7,757 bases of DNA from Burkholderia sp. (GCF_018375725.1 NZ_JAHACR010000204.1:1-7757), one strand, 5' to 3'. Shown: positions 1 through 6,492, counted from the stretch's first letter. Notes: generated from the letters alone by a model not told the origin. Translations and numbers: made by a program.

Positions 1-1155
1 TCCGCGCCGGCCCCGGCCGACGCACCGCTTTTCGACGGCCGGCCTTTCCTGGCGCGCCTGTCGCCGATCGACTGGCTGTTTGCGCTGGCGCTCGTGATCG
101 GCGCCGGCTACGCGTTCGTGCACTACAACGCGCACATGGATTACTACGACAAGGCGGTGCTGTTCGGCACCGTCCCGGCGCTCGTCGCGCTCGGCTGGCG
201 CTGGAAGCCGGCCCGGCTGCTGATGGCGTCGATCGCGGCGCTGTCGCTGCTGTCGATCCAGATCTATCACGGCGACCTGTCGCGCGCGGAGTCGGCGTTC
301 TTCCTCAAATACTTCCTGTCCAGCCAGTCGGCGATCCTCTGGATGAGTGCGCTGTTCGTGCTCGCGACGGTGTTCTACTGGATCGGCACGCTGAGCCGTT
401 CGGCATCCGGCGGCGCGATCGGGCAGAAGCTCACCTGGTTTGCCGTGCTGATGGGTTTCACCGGATTGATGGTGCGCTGGTACGAGTCGTACCTGATCGG
501 TGCGGACGTCGGCCATATCCCGGTATCGAACCTGTACGAAGTTTTCGTGCTGTTCAGCCTGATCACCGCGCTGCTCTATCTGTACTACGAAGGCCATTAC
601 GGCACGCGCGCGCTCGGCGCATTCGTGCTGCTGGTCATCAGCGCGGCGGTCGGCTTCCTGATGTGGTATTCGATCGCGCGCGACGCGCAGCAGATCCAGC
701 CGCTCGTGCCGGCGCTGCAGAGCTGGTGGATGAAGATCCACGTGCCGGCGAACTTCATCGGCTACGGCAGCTTCGCATTGTCGGCGATGGTGTCGGTCGC
801 ATACCTGCTGAAGGAGCGTGGCGTGCTGGCCGATCGTCTGCCGTCGCTGGAGGTGCTCGACGACGTGACGTACAAGTCGATCGCGGTCGGCTTCGCGTTC
901 TTCACGATCGCGACGATCCTCGGCGCGCTGTGGGCGGCCGAAGCGTGGGGCGGCTACTGGAGCTGGGATCCGAAGGAAACCTGGGCGCTGATCGTCTGGC
1001 TGAACTATGCGGCATGGCTGCACATGCGCCTGATGAAGGGCTTGCGCGGCACTGTCGCGGCATGGTGGGCGCTGACGGGCCTCATCGTCACGACGTTTGC
1101 CTTCCTCGGTGTCAACATGTTCCTGTCCGGCCTGCATAGCTACGGCAAGCTGTAA
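1..1155 (+). CDS. ccsB: Cytochrome c biogenesis protein CcsB (ResC/CcsA family), 5' end missing
   Basis: Integral membrane subunit of the System II (Ccs/Res) cytochrome c maturation machine. With ResB it carries heme to the periplasmic side and attaches it to apocytochromes c. The frame is open from base 1, so the true start lies upstream; 384 residues are visible, numbered here from base 1. The protein is very hydrophobic with many membrane spans. The family's tryptophan-rich heme-handling WWD motif is clear at residues 316-328 (WGGYWSWDPKETW). H247 (WWMKIHVP) and H379 in the C-terminal NMFLSGLHSYGKL are candidates for the conserved heme-ligand histidines. A GTG at position 94 is an internal codon, not the start, because the coding sequence upstream (FDGRPFLARLSPIDW) is family-like. 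resB would be expected just upstream in this genus (inference). A terminator follows 25 bp after the stop codon. Confidence 0.95.
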   Translation, partial: SAPAPADAPLFDGRPFLARLSPIDWLFALALVIGAGYAFVHYNAHMDYYDKAVLFGTVPALVALGWRWKPARLLMASIAALSLLSIQIYHGDLSRAESAFFLKYFLSSQSAILWMSALFVLATVFYWIGTLSRSASGGAIGQKLTWFAVLMGFTGLMVRWYESYLIGADVGHIPVSNLYEVFVLFSLITALLYLYYEGHYGTRALGAFVLLVISAAVGFLMWYSIARDAQQIQPLVPALQSWWMKIHVPANFIGYGSFALSAMVSVAYLLKERGVLADRLPSLEVLDDVTYKSIAVGFAFFTIATILGALWAAEAWGGYWSWDPKETWALIVWLNYAAWLHMRLMKGLRGTVAAWWALTGLIVTTFAFLGVNMFLSGLHSYGKL

Positions 1156-1179
1156 GATTTCCGACGCCCGCCCGACTAA

Positions 1180-1218
1180 AGACCGCCGACGCACTGCGTG
1201 CCCGGCGGTTTTCTTTTG
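1180..1218 (+). terminator. Rho-independent terminator of the ccs operon
   Basis: Arms ACCGCCG (1182-1188) and CGGCGGT (1203-1209) pair perfectly. A small asymmetric bulge separates them from the inner pair GCAC (1191-1194) / GTGC (1198-1201) around a TGC loop. The hairpin runs into TTTTCTTTT (1209-1217). It lies 25 bp after the ccsB stop and separates ccsB from msrPQ, implying that msrPQ has its own promoter. Confidence 0.85.
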
Positions 1219-1232
1219 TAACAGGCGGGCGT

Positions 1233-1264
1233 CCCGGACGACGAACGGTGCAAGATGGTCCGGG
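1233..1264. repeat. Inverted repeat upstream of msrP, possible operator
   Basis: CCCGGAC (1233-1239) and its exact reverse complement GTCCGGG (1258-1264) are separated by 18 bp. The left half is itself symmetrical (GTCC-C-GGAC, 1231-1239). It lies between the ccsB terminator and the msrP ribosome binding site, where an msrPQ promoter should be. No convincing -35/-10 pair is visible here. Its role as a regulator site is inference; it has no T-tract, so a terminator is unlikely. Confidence 0.35.
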
Positions 1265-1299
1265 TCGAACGCTCATGAAGCACGCGTTGCGGCGTGCGC

Positions 1300-1305
1300 A
1301 GGAGG
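1300..1305 (+). promoter_or_regulatory. Shine-Dalgarno of msrP
   Basis: AGGAGG lies 9 bases before the ATG at 1315 and fixes that start over the in-frame GTG at 1294. A short hairpin, GCACGC (1280-1285) / GCGTGC (1292-1297), sits just upstream of it. Confidence 0.85.
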
Positions 1306-1314
1306 CGCAACATC

Positions 1315-2310
1315 ATGTGGATCAAACGCCCTTTCCGGATTGCGTTGAGCGGTGACGACATTGCACGCAGTGAAATCACGCCGCGCGCAATGTTCGAGCG
1401 CCGCCGGCGTGTGCTGCAGGCCGCGGGCATCGCGGCGGCGGGCGGCTTGCTGGGCGGCAGCGGCGTGGCGCTGGCCGCGTTGGCGTCGCCTGACGCACGG
1501 GCGGCGAAGCTGGCGGCGAAGGCCAATCCGAAATTTGTCGTCGCCGACAAGGCGACGCCGTTCAAGGACATCACGTCCTACAACAACTTCTACGAGTTCG
1601 GCACCGACAAGAGCGATCCGGCGCACTATGCCGGGTCGCTTCGTCCGCAACCCTGGCGGGTGAGCGTGGAAGGCGAGGTGCTGCACCCGAAGGTGTTCGG
1701 CATCGACGAACTCCTCAGGCTCGCGCCGCTCGAGGAGCGTGTCTACCGGCTGCGCTGCGTCGAGGGATGGTCGATGGTCATTCCGTGGATCGGCGTGCCG
1801 TTCGCCGAACTGGTCAAGCGCGTGCAGCCGACAGGCAACGCCAAGTACGTGCAGTTCATCACGCTCGCCGATCCGTCGCAGATGCCCGGCCTGTCGACGC
1901 CGGTTCTTGACTGGCCGTATTCGGAAGGCCTGCGAATGGACGAGGCGATGAATCCGCTGACGCTGCTGACCATGGGCGTCTACGGACAGGTGCTGCCGAA
2001 CCAGAACGGCGCACCGGTGCGCATCGTCGTGCCGTGGAAATACGGCTTCAAGAGTGCGAAGTCGCTTGTCAGGATCCGTTTCGTCGACAAGCAGCCGCCC
2101 ACCAGCTGGAATACTTATGCGCCGAACGAGTATGGCTTTTACTCGAACGTCAATCCGAACGTCGATCATCCGCGCTGGAGTCAGGCGACCGAGCGGCGCA
2201 TCGGCGAGGACGGCTTCTTCACGCCGAAGCGCAAGACACTGATGTTCAACGGTTACGGAGATCTGGTCGCGTCGATGTATCAGGGCATGGATCTGAAGAA
2301 ATTCTTCTGA
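1315..2310 (+). CDS. msrP: Protein-methionine-sulfoxide reductase catalytic subunit MsrP (YedY)
   Basis: Periplasmic molybdopterin enzyme of the sulfite oxidase fold. In the known MsrPQ system it reduces oxidised methionines in periplasmic proteins, taking electrons from MsrQ. The product is 331 residues, close to E. coli MsrP. The start is ATG 1315, behind a strong AGGAGG. A twin-arginine signal is visible: RRRVLQ at residues 30-35, a hydrophobic Ala/Gly segment at about 36-57, and a probable cut after A61-R62-A63. Export would therefore be by the Tat route, after cofactor insertion. C148 in YRLRCVEGWSM is the expected molybdenum-ligating cysteine, matching the family position. Other family signatures are VVPWKYGFKSAKS near 238-250 and the C-terminal FNGYGDLVASMYQGMDLKKFF. 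msrQ follows closely, so the two are almost certainly co-transcribed. No promoter could be recognised in the 159-bp gap upstream. Confidence 0.97.
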   Translation: MWIKRPFRIALSGDDIARSEITPRAMFERRRRVLQAAGIAAAGGLLGGSGVALAALASPDARAAKLAAKANPKFVVADKATPFKDITSYNNFYEFGTDKSDPAHYAGSLRPQPWRVSVEGEVLHPKVFGIDELLRLAPLEERVYRLRCVEGWSMVIPWIGVPFAELVKRVQPTGNAKYVQFITLADPSQMPGLSTPVLDWPYSEGLRMDEAMNPLTLLTMGVYGQVLPNQNGAPVRIVVPWKYGFKSAKSLVRIRFVDKQPPTSWNTYAPNEYGFYSNVNPNVDHPRWSQATERRIGEDGFFTPKRKTLMFNGYGDLVASMYQGMDLKKFF

Positions 2311-2331
2311 CGTTCAATGGTGGGAAACGAC

Positions 2332-3009
2332 ATGCAACCCTCGACACTCACGCCCTCGCCGGTCGCGGACGTCGCCGGGCGCCGGCCGGGCGGCGCGCGC
2401 GCGGTTGGCGCGCCGCGCTGGATTGCGCCTGCCAAGGTGGCGGTCTTTGCGGCCGGTCTGTATCCGCTCGGACGCCTCGTGCTGTTCGGCCTGACCGACC
2501 GGCTCGGCGCGAATCCGATCGAGTTCGTCACGCGCTCGACCGGCCTGTGGACGCTCGTGATGCTGTGCATCACGCTCGGCGTCACGCCATTGCGCCGCAT
2601 GACCGGCATCAACGCGCTGCTGCGTTTTCGCCGGATGCTCGGGCTGTTCGCGTTCTTTTACGCGACGCTGCACTTCACGACTTACTTCTGGTTCGACAAG
2701 TGGTTCGACCTGATGGCGATCGTGAAAGACGTCGGCAAGCGGCCGTTCATCATGGTCGGCTTTGCCGCGTTCCTGCTGCTGATCCCGCTCGCCGCGACGT
2801 CGCCGCGCGCGGCGGCACGCCGGCTCGGCCGCCATTGGGGCACGCTGCATCGCGCGATCTATGCGATCGCGCTGTTCGGCGTCCTGCACTTCTGGTGGAT
2901 GAGAGCGGGCAAGCACGATCTCGCGCAACCGAAGCTGTACGCGGCGATTGTCGCCGCGTTGCTCGGCTGGCGGCTGGCAGCCTGGGGGTGGCGGCACGTG
3001 CGCGGCTAG
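2332..3009 (+). CDS. msrQ: Heme-binding membrane subunit MsrQ (YedZ)
   Basis: Inner-membrane b-type cytochrome of the ferric-reductase-like transmembrane family; it passes electrons from the quinone pool or respiratory chain to MsrP. The chosen ATG at 2332 gives 225 residues and has a GGTGG/GGGA stretch a few bases upstream. An in-frame ATG at 2317 (230 residues, 6 bp after the msrP stop) has no ribosome binding site but could work by translational coupling. Several hydrophobic spans are visible. H114 (FYATLHFTTYFW), H173 (HWGTLHRAIY) and H186 (FGVLHFWWM) have spacing of 59 and 13 residues, almost that of the heme-ligand histidines of E. coli MsrQ (H91, H151, H164). H168 is an extra nearby histidine. 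The N-terminal 30 residues are Pro/Ala/Gly-rich and cytoplasmic, longer than in E. coli. The gene ends 27 bp before a strong terminator. Confidence 0.95.
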   Translation: MQPSTLTPSPVADVAGRRPGGARAVGAPRWIAPAKVAVFAAGLYPLGRLVLFGLTDRLGANPIEFVTRSTGLWTLVMLCITLGVTPLRRMTGINALLRFRRMLGLFAFFYATLHFTTYFWFDKWFDLMAIVKDVGKRPFIMVGFAAFLLLIPLAATSPRAAARRLGRHWGTLHRAIYAIALFGVLHFWWMRAGKHDLAQPKLYAAIVAALLGWRLAAWGWRHVRG

Positions 3010-3035
3010 CGGGCCGTGGGGCGCCGGACAAAACG

Positions 3036-3067
3036 AAAGGCGATGGCCGGACGGTCATCGCCTTTTT
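3036..3067. terminator. Bidirectional terminator between msrQ and lptM
   Basis: A 13-bp stem joins AAAGGCGATGGCC (3036-3048) and GGTCATCGCCTTT (3053-3065), with one G-T wobble and a GGAC tetraloop. TTTTT (3063-3067) follows on the + strand. On the - strand the hairpin is followed by TTTCGTTTT. It should stop msrQ transcripts from the left and lptM transcripts from the right. Confidence 0.9.
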
Positions 3068-3148
3068 GCTGTTTTGTGCGCGGATTGCCTTGCGTGGCGT
3101 CATGCGCCCGGTGGCGGCACGCGTGCGCGAACGGCTGCCGCGATCGCG

Positions 3149-3457
3149 TTACTGCGTGCGTGCGGAACCGGATGCGGGCGTCGGCGCGACTGCCGCGGCG
3201 TTGTCGTTCGCGGACGCGGCGCTGTTGCTCGATAGTTCCGGCGACAACATCAGCGGCGTACCGGGCATATCGGGCATGCTTTCGGACGATGCGGTCTCAT
3301 CGCTCGGCTTGACGTCCGACGGCGGAGGATCCCGCTGTTCGATCGGCTTTTGCGGCAGCGGCGGCACGTTCGGCAGGTAGAGCGGGCCACGTTGGCCGCA
3401 GCCTGCAAGAATCGCCAAAGCCGCTACAATCGCGCTCATCCGGAAAGCGAGTCGCAT
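3149..3457 (-). CDS. lptM: LptM-type small lipoprotein (LPS translocon maturation chaperone)
   Basis: 102-residue outer-membrane-type lipoprotein. In E. coli, LptM (YifL) binds the LptD-LptE translocon and helps its oxidative assembly; that function is assumed here from family resemblance. The signal peptide is residues 1-19 with lipobox LAGC and lipidated C20. It is followed at once by GQRGPLYLP (21-29), the family's hallmark. Residues 30-60 are proline-rich and charged, and 60-102 are a low-complexity Ser/Ala/Asn/Pro tail that probably has no fold. The start at 3457 is supported by AGGGA (complement of 3463-3467) five bases upstream; M7 is a weaker alternative. It diverges from cyaY and converges on msrQ. 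In many proteobacteria lysA follows this gene, but here only about 80 bp separate the stop codon from a terminator. Confidence 0.88.
   Translation of the reverse strand: MRLAFRMSAIVAALAILAGCGQRGPLYLPNVPPLPQKPIEQRDPPPSDVKPSDETASSESMPDMPGTPLMLSPELSSNSAASANDNAAAVAPTPASGSARTQ
3425..3430 (+). promoter_or_regulatory. Probable -10 element of the cyaY promoter
   Basis: TACAAT matches the sigma-70 -10 consensus at five of six positions and would start transcription near 3437, about 57 bases before the cyaY ATG. The -35 is weak (CTGCAA at 3403-3408, 16-bp spacing). It lies inside the lptM coding region on the opposite strand, because the gap between the two start codons is only 36 bp. Confidence 0.5.
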
Positions 3458-3462
3458 GATCG

Positions 3463-3467
3463 TCCCT
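3463..3467 (-). promoter_or_regulatory. Shine-Dalgarno of lptM
   Basis: On the minus strand AGGGA lies five bases before the ATG whose first base is 3457. It selects this start over the internal Met7 codon. Confidence 0.65.
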
Positions 3468-3493
3468 GAACAATTGAATCGATAGAGTTTAGC

Positions 3494-3820
3494 ATGTCCG
3501 ATACCGAATACCTGACCCGTGCCGAGGCCGTCCTGGCGGCCGTCGAACGTACCGTGGACGCCGCGAATGACGGCGATCACGATATCGATCTCGAACGCAA
3601 CGGCAGCGTTCTGACGCTGACGTTCGAGAACGGCTCGAAGATCATCGTCAACCTGCAGCCGCCGATGAAGGAAGTGTGGATCGCCGCGAAAGCGGGCGGA
3701 TTCCATTACCGCTATGTCGACGGCGCCTGGCGCGACACGCGCAGCGGCGCGGAGTTTTTTGCGGCGCTGACCGAGTACGCGACACAGCAGGCGGGGATGC
3801 CGATTGCGTTCAGTGCCTGA
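3494..3820 (+). CDS. cyaY: Iron donor / frataxin-family protein CyaY
   Basis: 108-residue cytoplasmic frataxin homologue, the normal full length. The family binds iron weakly and interacts with IscS to tune Fe-S cluster assembly. The N-terminal helix and the following loop are strongly acidic (D3, E5, E11, E18, D22, D26, D28, D30, D32, E34), the expected iron-binding ridge. The central beta-sheet signature is conserved: VWIAAKAGGFHYRYVDG (61-77), then W79, DTRSG (81-85) and EFF (87-89). The start is ATG 3494; only a weak AGAG lies upstream, so translation may be modest. It is transcribed away from lptM and toward mrcA, as a single-gene unit closed by a strong terminator 20 bp after the stop. 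There is no isc operon in view; cyaY is often separate from it. Confidence 0.96.
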   Translation: MSDTEYLTRAEAVLAAVERTVDAANDGDHDIDLERNGSVLTLTFENGSKIIVNLQPPMKEVWIAAKAGGFHYRYVDGAWRDTRSGAEFFAALTEYATQQAGMPIAFSA

Positions 3821-3840
3821 CCGCGCGGCGGGCGTCGTAT

Positions 3841-3868
3841 GAAAAAAGCGGCCTCGGCCGCTTTTTTC
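3841..3868. terminator. Bidirectional terminator between cyaY and mrcA
   Basis: A perfect 13-bp inverted repeat, GAAAAAAGCGGCC (3841-3853) and GGCCGCTTTTTTC (3856-3868), flanks two bases (TC). The A-run and T-run make it a strong intrinsic terminator on both strands. It sits between two convergent genes, 20 bp after the cyaY stop and 16 bp from the mrcA stop. Confidence 0.93.
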
Positions 3869-3884
3869 ATGGTCGCGCGGCCGG

Positions 3885-6278
3885 TCAGTGGCCGCGGAAC
3901 AGGTTCATGATGTCCTGCTTTTCCTGTTCGTCGACGTGCGGCGGTTCTGCTTCCTCACCTTCTGCCGACGCGGGCGCCTGCGGGACGCCGACCGACGACA
4001 CGAAGCCGTGACCCGGCGTGAAGTCGGTGAAGTACAACTCGCCGCCGAGCGTCTCGACGCCGTCCGGCATCGCCGGCTTGTACTCCGGCACGCCCTTCAG
4101 CGCCGCGCTCATGTAGTCGATCCACACCGGCACCGAGAGGCCGCCGCCGGTTTCGCGGTCGCCGAGGCTGCGCGGATTGTCGTAGCCGATCCATGCGATC
4201 GCGGCGAGCGTGTGCTGGTAGCCGGCGAACCACGCGTCGTGCGAATCGTTCGTCGTGCCGGTCTTGCCTACGAGGTCGGTGCGCTTGAGTACGTTGGTGC
4301 GTGCGCCGGTGCCGCGCTGCGCGACGCTTTGCAGCAGGCTGTTCATCACGTAGGCATTGCGCGCCTCGATGGCGCGCGGTGCGTTCTGCTCGGCGACGAG
4401 CGGCTGGGCGCGCACGACGATGGCACCGTTCGGATCGGTCACTTCGGCGATCAGGTACGGATTGACCCGGTAGCCGCCGTTCGCGAACACCGAGTAGGCG
4501 TCCGCCATCTGCAGCGGCGTGACGAGGCCCGCGCCCAGCGCCATCGGCAGATAGGCCGGATGACGTTCCGCATCGAAGCCGAAACGCGTGACGTACTGCT
4601 GCGCGTACTTGGTGCCGATGTAATTGAGGATCCGGATCGATACGAGGTTGCGCGAACGTTGCAGCGCGGTGCGCATCGACATCGGCCCCTCGAAGCCGCC
4701 GCCGTAGTTCTTCGGTTCCCACGGCTGGCCGCCCGTTTCCGCGGCGCTGAAGAACAGCGGGCCGTCGTTGATGATCGTCGCCGGCCCGAGCCCCTTGTCG
4801 AGCGATGCGGAATAGATGAACGGCTTGAACGACGAGCCCGGCTGCCGCCATGCCTGCGTGACGTGATTGAACTTGTTCTTGTTGTAGTCGAAGCCGCCGA
4901 CGAGCGAGCGGATCGCGCCGTTCTGCGGGACGATCGAGATGAACGCGCCTTCGACCTGTGGCAGCTGCGTGATCGCCCACTTGCCGTCGTCGTTCTTGAC
5001 GACGCGCACGATCGCGCCCGGCCGGATGCGGCGGTTCGGCTGCGCATTGGCCGACAGCGCGCTCGACGCGAAGCGCAGGTTGTCGCCTTCGATCGTCGCG
5101 CTGCTGCCGTCGATGAACGCGACACTGATCTGACGCGGGCTCGCCGCCGTGACGACCGCCGCGACCAGCTCGCCGTTGTCCGGATGCTCGAGCAGCGCGT
5201 CGTCGATCGCCTGCTCCCGCTCGCCGGCGCTGTCCGGCAACTCGGTGAAGCTTTCCGGGCCGCGATAGCCGTGGCGCCGCTCGTAGTCCATGATGCCCTT
5301 GCGCAGCGCACGGTAAGCGACCGCCTGGTCTGCGGAATCGATCGTCGTGACGACGTTGAAGCCGCGCGTATAGGTTTCCTCGCGGTATTGCGCGTACATC
5401 ATCTGGCGCACCATTTCCGCGACGTATTCGGCGTGCACGCTGAACTCGCGACCCGCACCCTTGACGACAAGCGGCTGCGCAATCGCCTCGTCGTACTGTT
5501 CGCGCGTGATGAAGTTCAGCTCGAGCATCCGCTGCAGGATGTACTCCTGACGCACCTTCGCGCGCTTCGGATTGACGACCGGGTTGTACGCGGACGGCGC
5601 CTTCGGCAGGCCTGCCAGCATCGCCGCCTCGGCGAGCGTCAGGTCTTTCAGGTCCTTGCCGAAATAGATCCTCGCGGCGCTCGCGAAACCGTACGCCCGC
5701 TGCCCGAGATAGATCTGATTCATGTAGACCTCGAGAATCTGATCTTTCGTCAGCGCGCGCTCGATCCGGTAGGCGAGCAGCATTTCATAGATCTTGCGCG
5801 TGTAGGTCTTTTCGCTCGACAGGAAGAAGTTGCGCGCGACCTGCATCGTGATCGTGCTCGCGCCCTGGGACGCATGGCCGTTCGTCAGCGCGACGAAGCC
5901 GGCGCGCACGATACCGGTGAGGTCGACGCCGCCGTGGTCGTAGAAGCGCGCATCCTCGATCGCGAGGATGGCCTTCTTCAACGAATCGGGCACATCCTTG
6001 AAATGGACGATGTCGCGACGCTCTTCGCCGAATTCGCCGATCAGCACGTGATCGGCCGTATAGATCCGCAGCGGAACCTTCGGACGATAGTCCGTCAGCG
6101 CGTCGAGGGAGGGCATGTTGGGCGCCGCGACGACGAGCGCATAGCCGAGCACCAGCCCGCCGCACACGACGAGCGCCACGCATGCCGCGAGAAGTCCGAT
6201 CAGCGCCTTCATCCACCAGGGGCGGTTGCGCGGTTCCTCGGGAGTGTCGGGCGGGGGCGTTGAAGACGTGGATTGCAT
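3885..6278 (-). CDS. mrcA: Penicillin-binding protein 1A (bifunctional transglycosylase/transpeptidase)
   Basis: Class A PBP, 797 residues, that polymerises glycan strands from lipid II and cross-links them in the periplasm. A short cytoplasmic tail is followed by one membrane anchor at about 23-50. The GT51 domain shows EDARFYDHGG (catalytic E108), GASTITMQ (139-146), RKIYE (161-165) and the ILEVYMNQIYLGQRAYG block (181-197). An inserted OB-like region typical of PBP1A spans roughly 340-450. The transpeptidase has SSFK (nucleophile S482, K485), SRN (542-544) and KTGT (672-675), so both activities look intact. The C-terminal 30 residues are acidic and probably disordered. The start at 6278 is preferred over an upstream TTG at 6356 because a consensus -10 at 6304-6309 would put the transcript start near 6297, after the TTG. 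It is divergent from pilM, a gene order shared by many proteobacteria. The alternative name is ponA. Confidence 0.97.
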   Translation of the reverse strand: MQSTSSTPPPDTPEEPRNRPWWMKALIGLLAACVALVVCGGLVLGYALVVAAPNMPSLDALTDYRPKVPLRIYTADHVLIGEFGEERRDIVHFKDVPDSLKKAILAIEDARFYDHGGVDLTGIVRAGFVALTNGHASQGASTITMQVARNFFLSSEKTYTRKIYEMLLAYRIERALTKDQILEVYMNQIYLGQRAYGFASAARIYFGKDLKDLTLAEAAMLAGLPKAPSAYNPVVNPKRAKVRQEYILQRMLELNFITREQYDEAIAQPLVVKGAGREFSVHAEYVAEMVRQMMYAQYREETYTRGFNVVTTIDSADQAVAYRALRKGIMDYERRHGYRGPESFTELPDSAGEREQAIDDALLEHPDNGELVAAVVTAASPRQISVAFIDGSSATIEGDNLRFASSALSANAQPNRRIRPGAIVRVVKNDDGKWAITQLPQVEGAFISIVPQNGAIRSLVGGFDYNKNKFNHVTQAWRQPGSSFKPFIYSASLDKGLGPATIINDGPLFFSAAETGGQPWEPKNYGGGFEGPMSMRTALQRSRNLVSIRILNYIGTKYAQQYVTRFGFDAERHPAYLPMALGAGLVTPLQMADAYSVFANGGYRVNPYLIAEVTDPNGAIVVRAQPLVAEQNAPRAIEARNAYVMNSLLQSVAQRGTGARTNVLKRTDLVGKTGTTNDSHDAWFAGYQHTLAAIAWIGYDNPRSLGDRETGGGLSVPVWIDYMSAALKGVPEYKPAMPDGVETLGGELYFTDFTPGHGFVSSVGVPQAPASAEGEEAEPPHVDEQEKQDIMNLFRGH

Positions 6279-6303
6279 AGGCACACCAGAAAACAGTCCC
6301 GCG

Positions 6304-6309
6304 ATTATA
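6304..6309 (-). promoter_or_regulatory. -10 element of the mrcA promoter
   Basis: On the minus strand this reads TATAAT, a perfect sigma-70 -10. The expected start of transcription near 6297 gives a leader of about 19 bases before the ATG at 6278. No good -35 is visible at 16-18 bp spacing (the DNA there is GC-rich), so an activator or strong -10 dependence is possible. Confidence 0.6.
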
Positions 6310-6412
6310 GCCGTGCGGTATGAATGGCCCGGCGCGGGCGGCCGGGGCGGGTGCAACCGCGGATTGCCGTCGTTTCAGCATAGCGCGCCGGCGGCGCCGT
6401 TCGCACGAGTTG

Positions 6413-6431
6413 GCCGATCGGCAGACTGCCG
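6413..6431. repeat. Overlapping inverted repeats upstream of pilM
   Basis: GCCGATCGGC (6413-6422) is a perfect 10-bp palindrome. It overlaps CGGCAG-A-CTGCCG (6419-6431), a perfect 6-bp-arm inverted repeat with one central base. The loops are too short for a stable RNA hairpin, so a protein-binding site is the likelier meaning if there is one. It overlaps the weak -35 candidate at 6410-6415. Confidence 0.35.
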
Positions 6432-6492
6432 GTAGTGCTCGCCGCTGAGCAGAATGCAAACCGGGAAATGCGGCGTGGGCCGCAACGGTTTC

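Noticed and set aside
1275..1355. Possible 26-codon leader peptide (ATG 1275) overlapping the msrP start
   Set aside because: There is no Shine-Dalgarno before the ATG, no run of regulatory codons and no attenuator hairpin. A chance open frame is the simpler view.
1273..2169. Long minus-strand open frame opposite msrP
   Set aside because: It is in phase with the msrP codons and explained by the same codon bias. The protein is Arg/His-rich with no recognisable domain.
2314..2997. Minus-strand open frame matching msrQ almost end to end
   Set aside because: It is in phase with msrQ and a codon-bias shadow. The product is charged and repetitive, and there is no ribosome binding site.
2034..3380. 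Plus-strand 448-codon open frame across msrP, msrQ and lptM
   Set aside because: It crosses two real genes in another frame, a strong terminator and an antisense gene. Its composition is Arg/Ala-rich and no family is recognised.
3458..3706. Longer start for lptM extending into cyaY
   Set aside because: An extended frame exists, but it would bury the signal peptide and lipobox in the middle of the protein. The ATG at 3457 with AGGGA upstream fits a lipoprotein.
3888..6263. A 791-codon open frame on the plus strand opposite mrcA
   Set aside because: It is exactly in phase with the mrcA codons, so its stops would need TTA, CTA or TCA codons in mrcA, which are rare in such high-GC DNA. The translation is Arg/Asp-rich with no family signature, and mrcA has all its catalytic motifs.
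6279..6356. Longer PBP1A beginning at TTG 6356
   Set aside because: The -10 TATAAT at 6304-6309 falls inside this extension, so the mRNA would start after the TTG. The extra residues look like translated promoter DNA.
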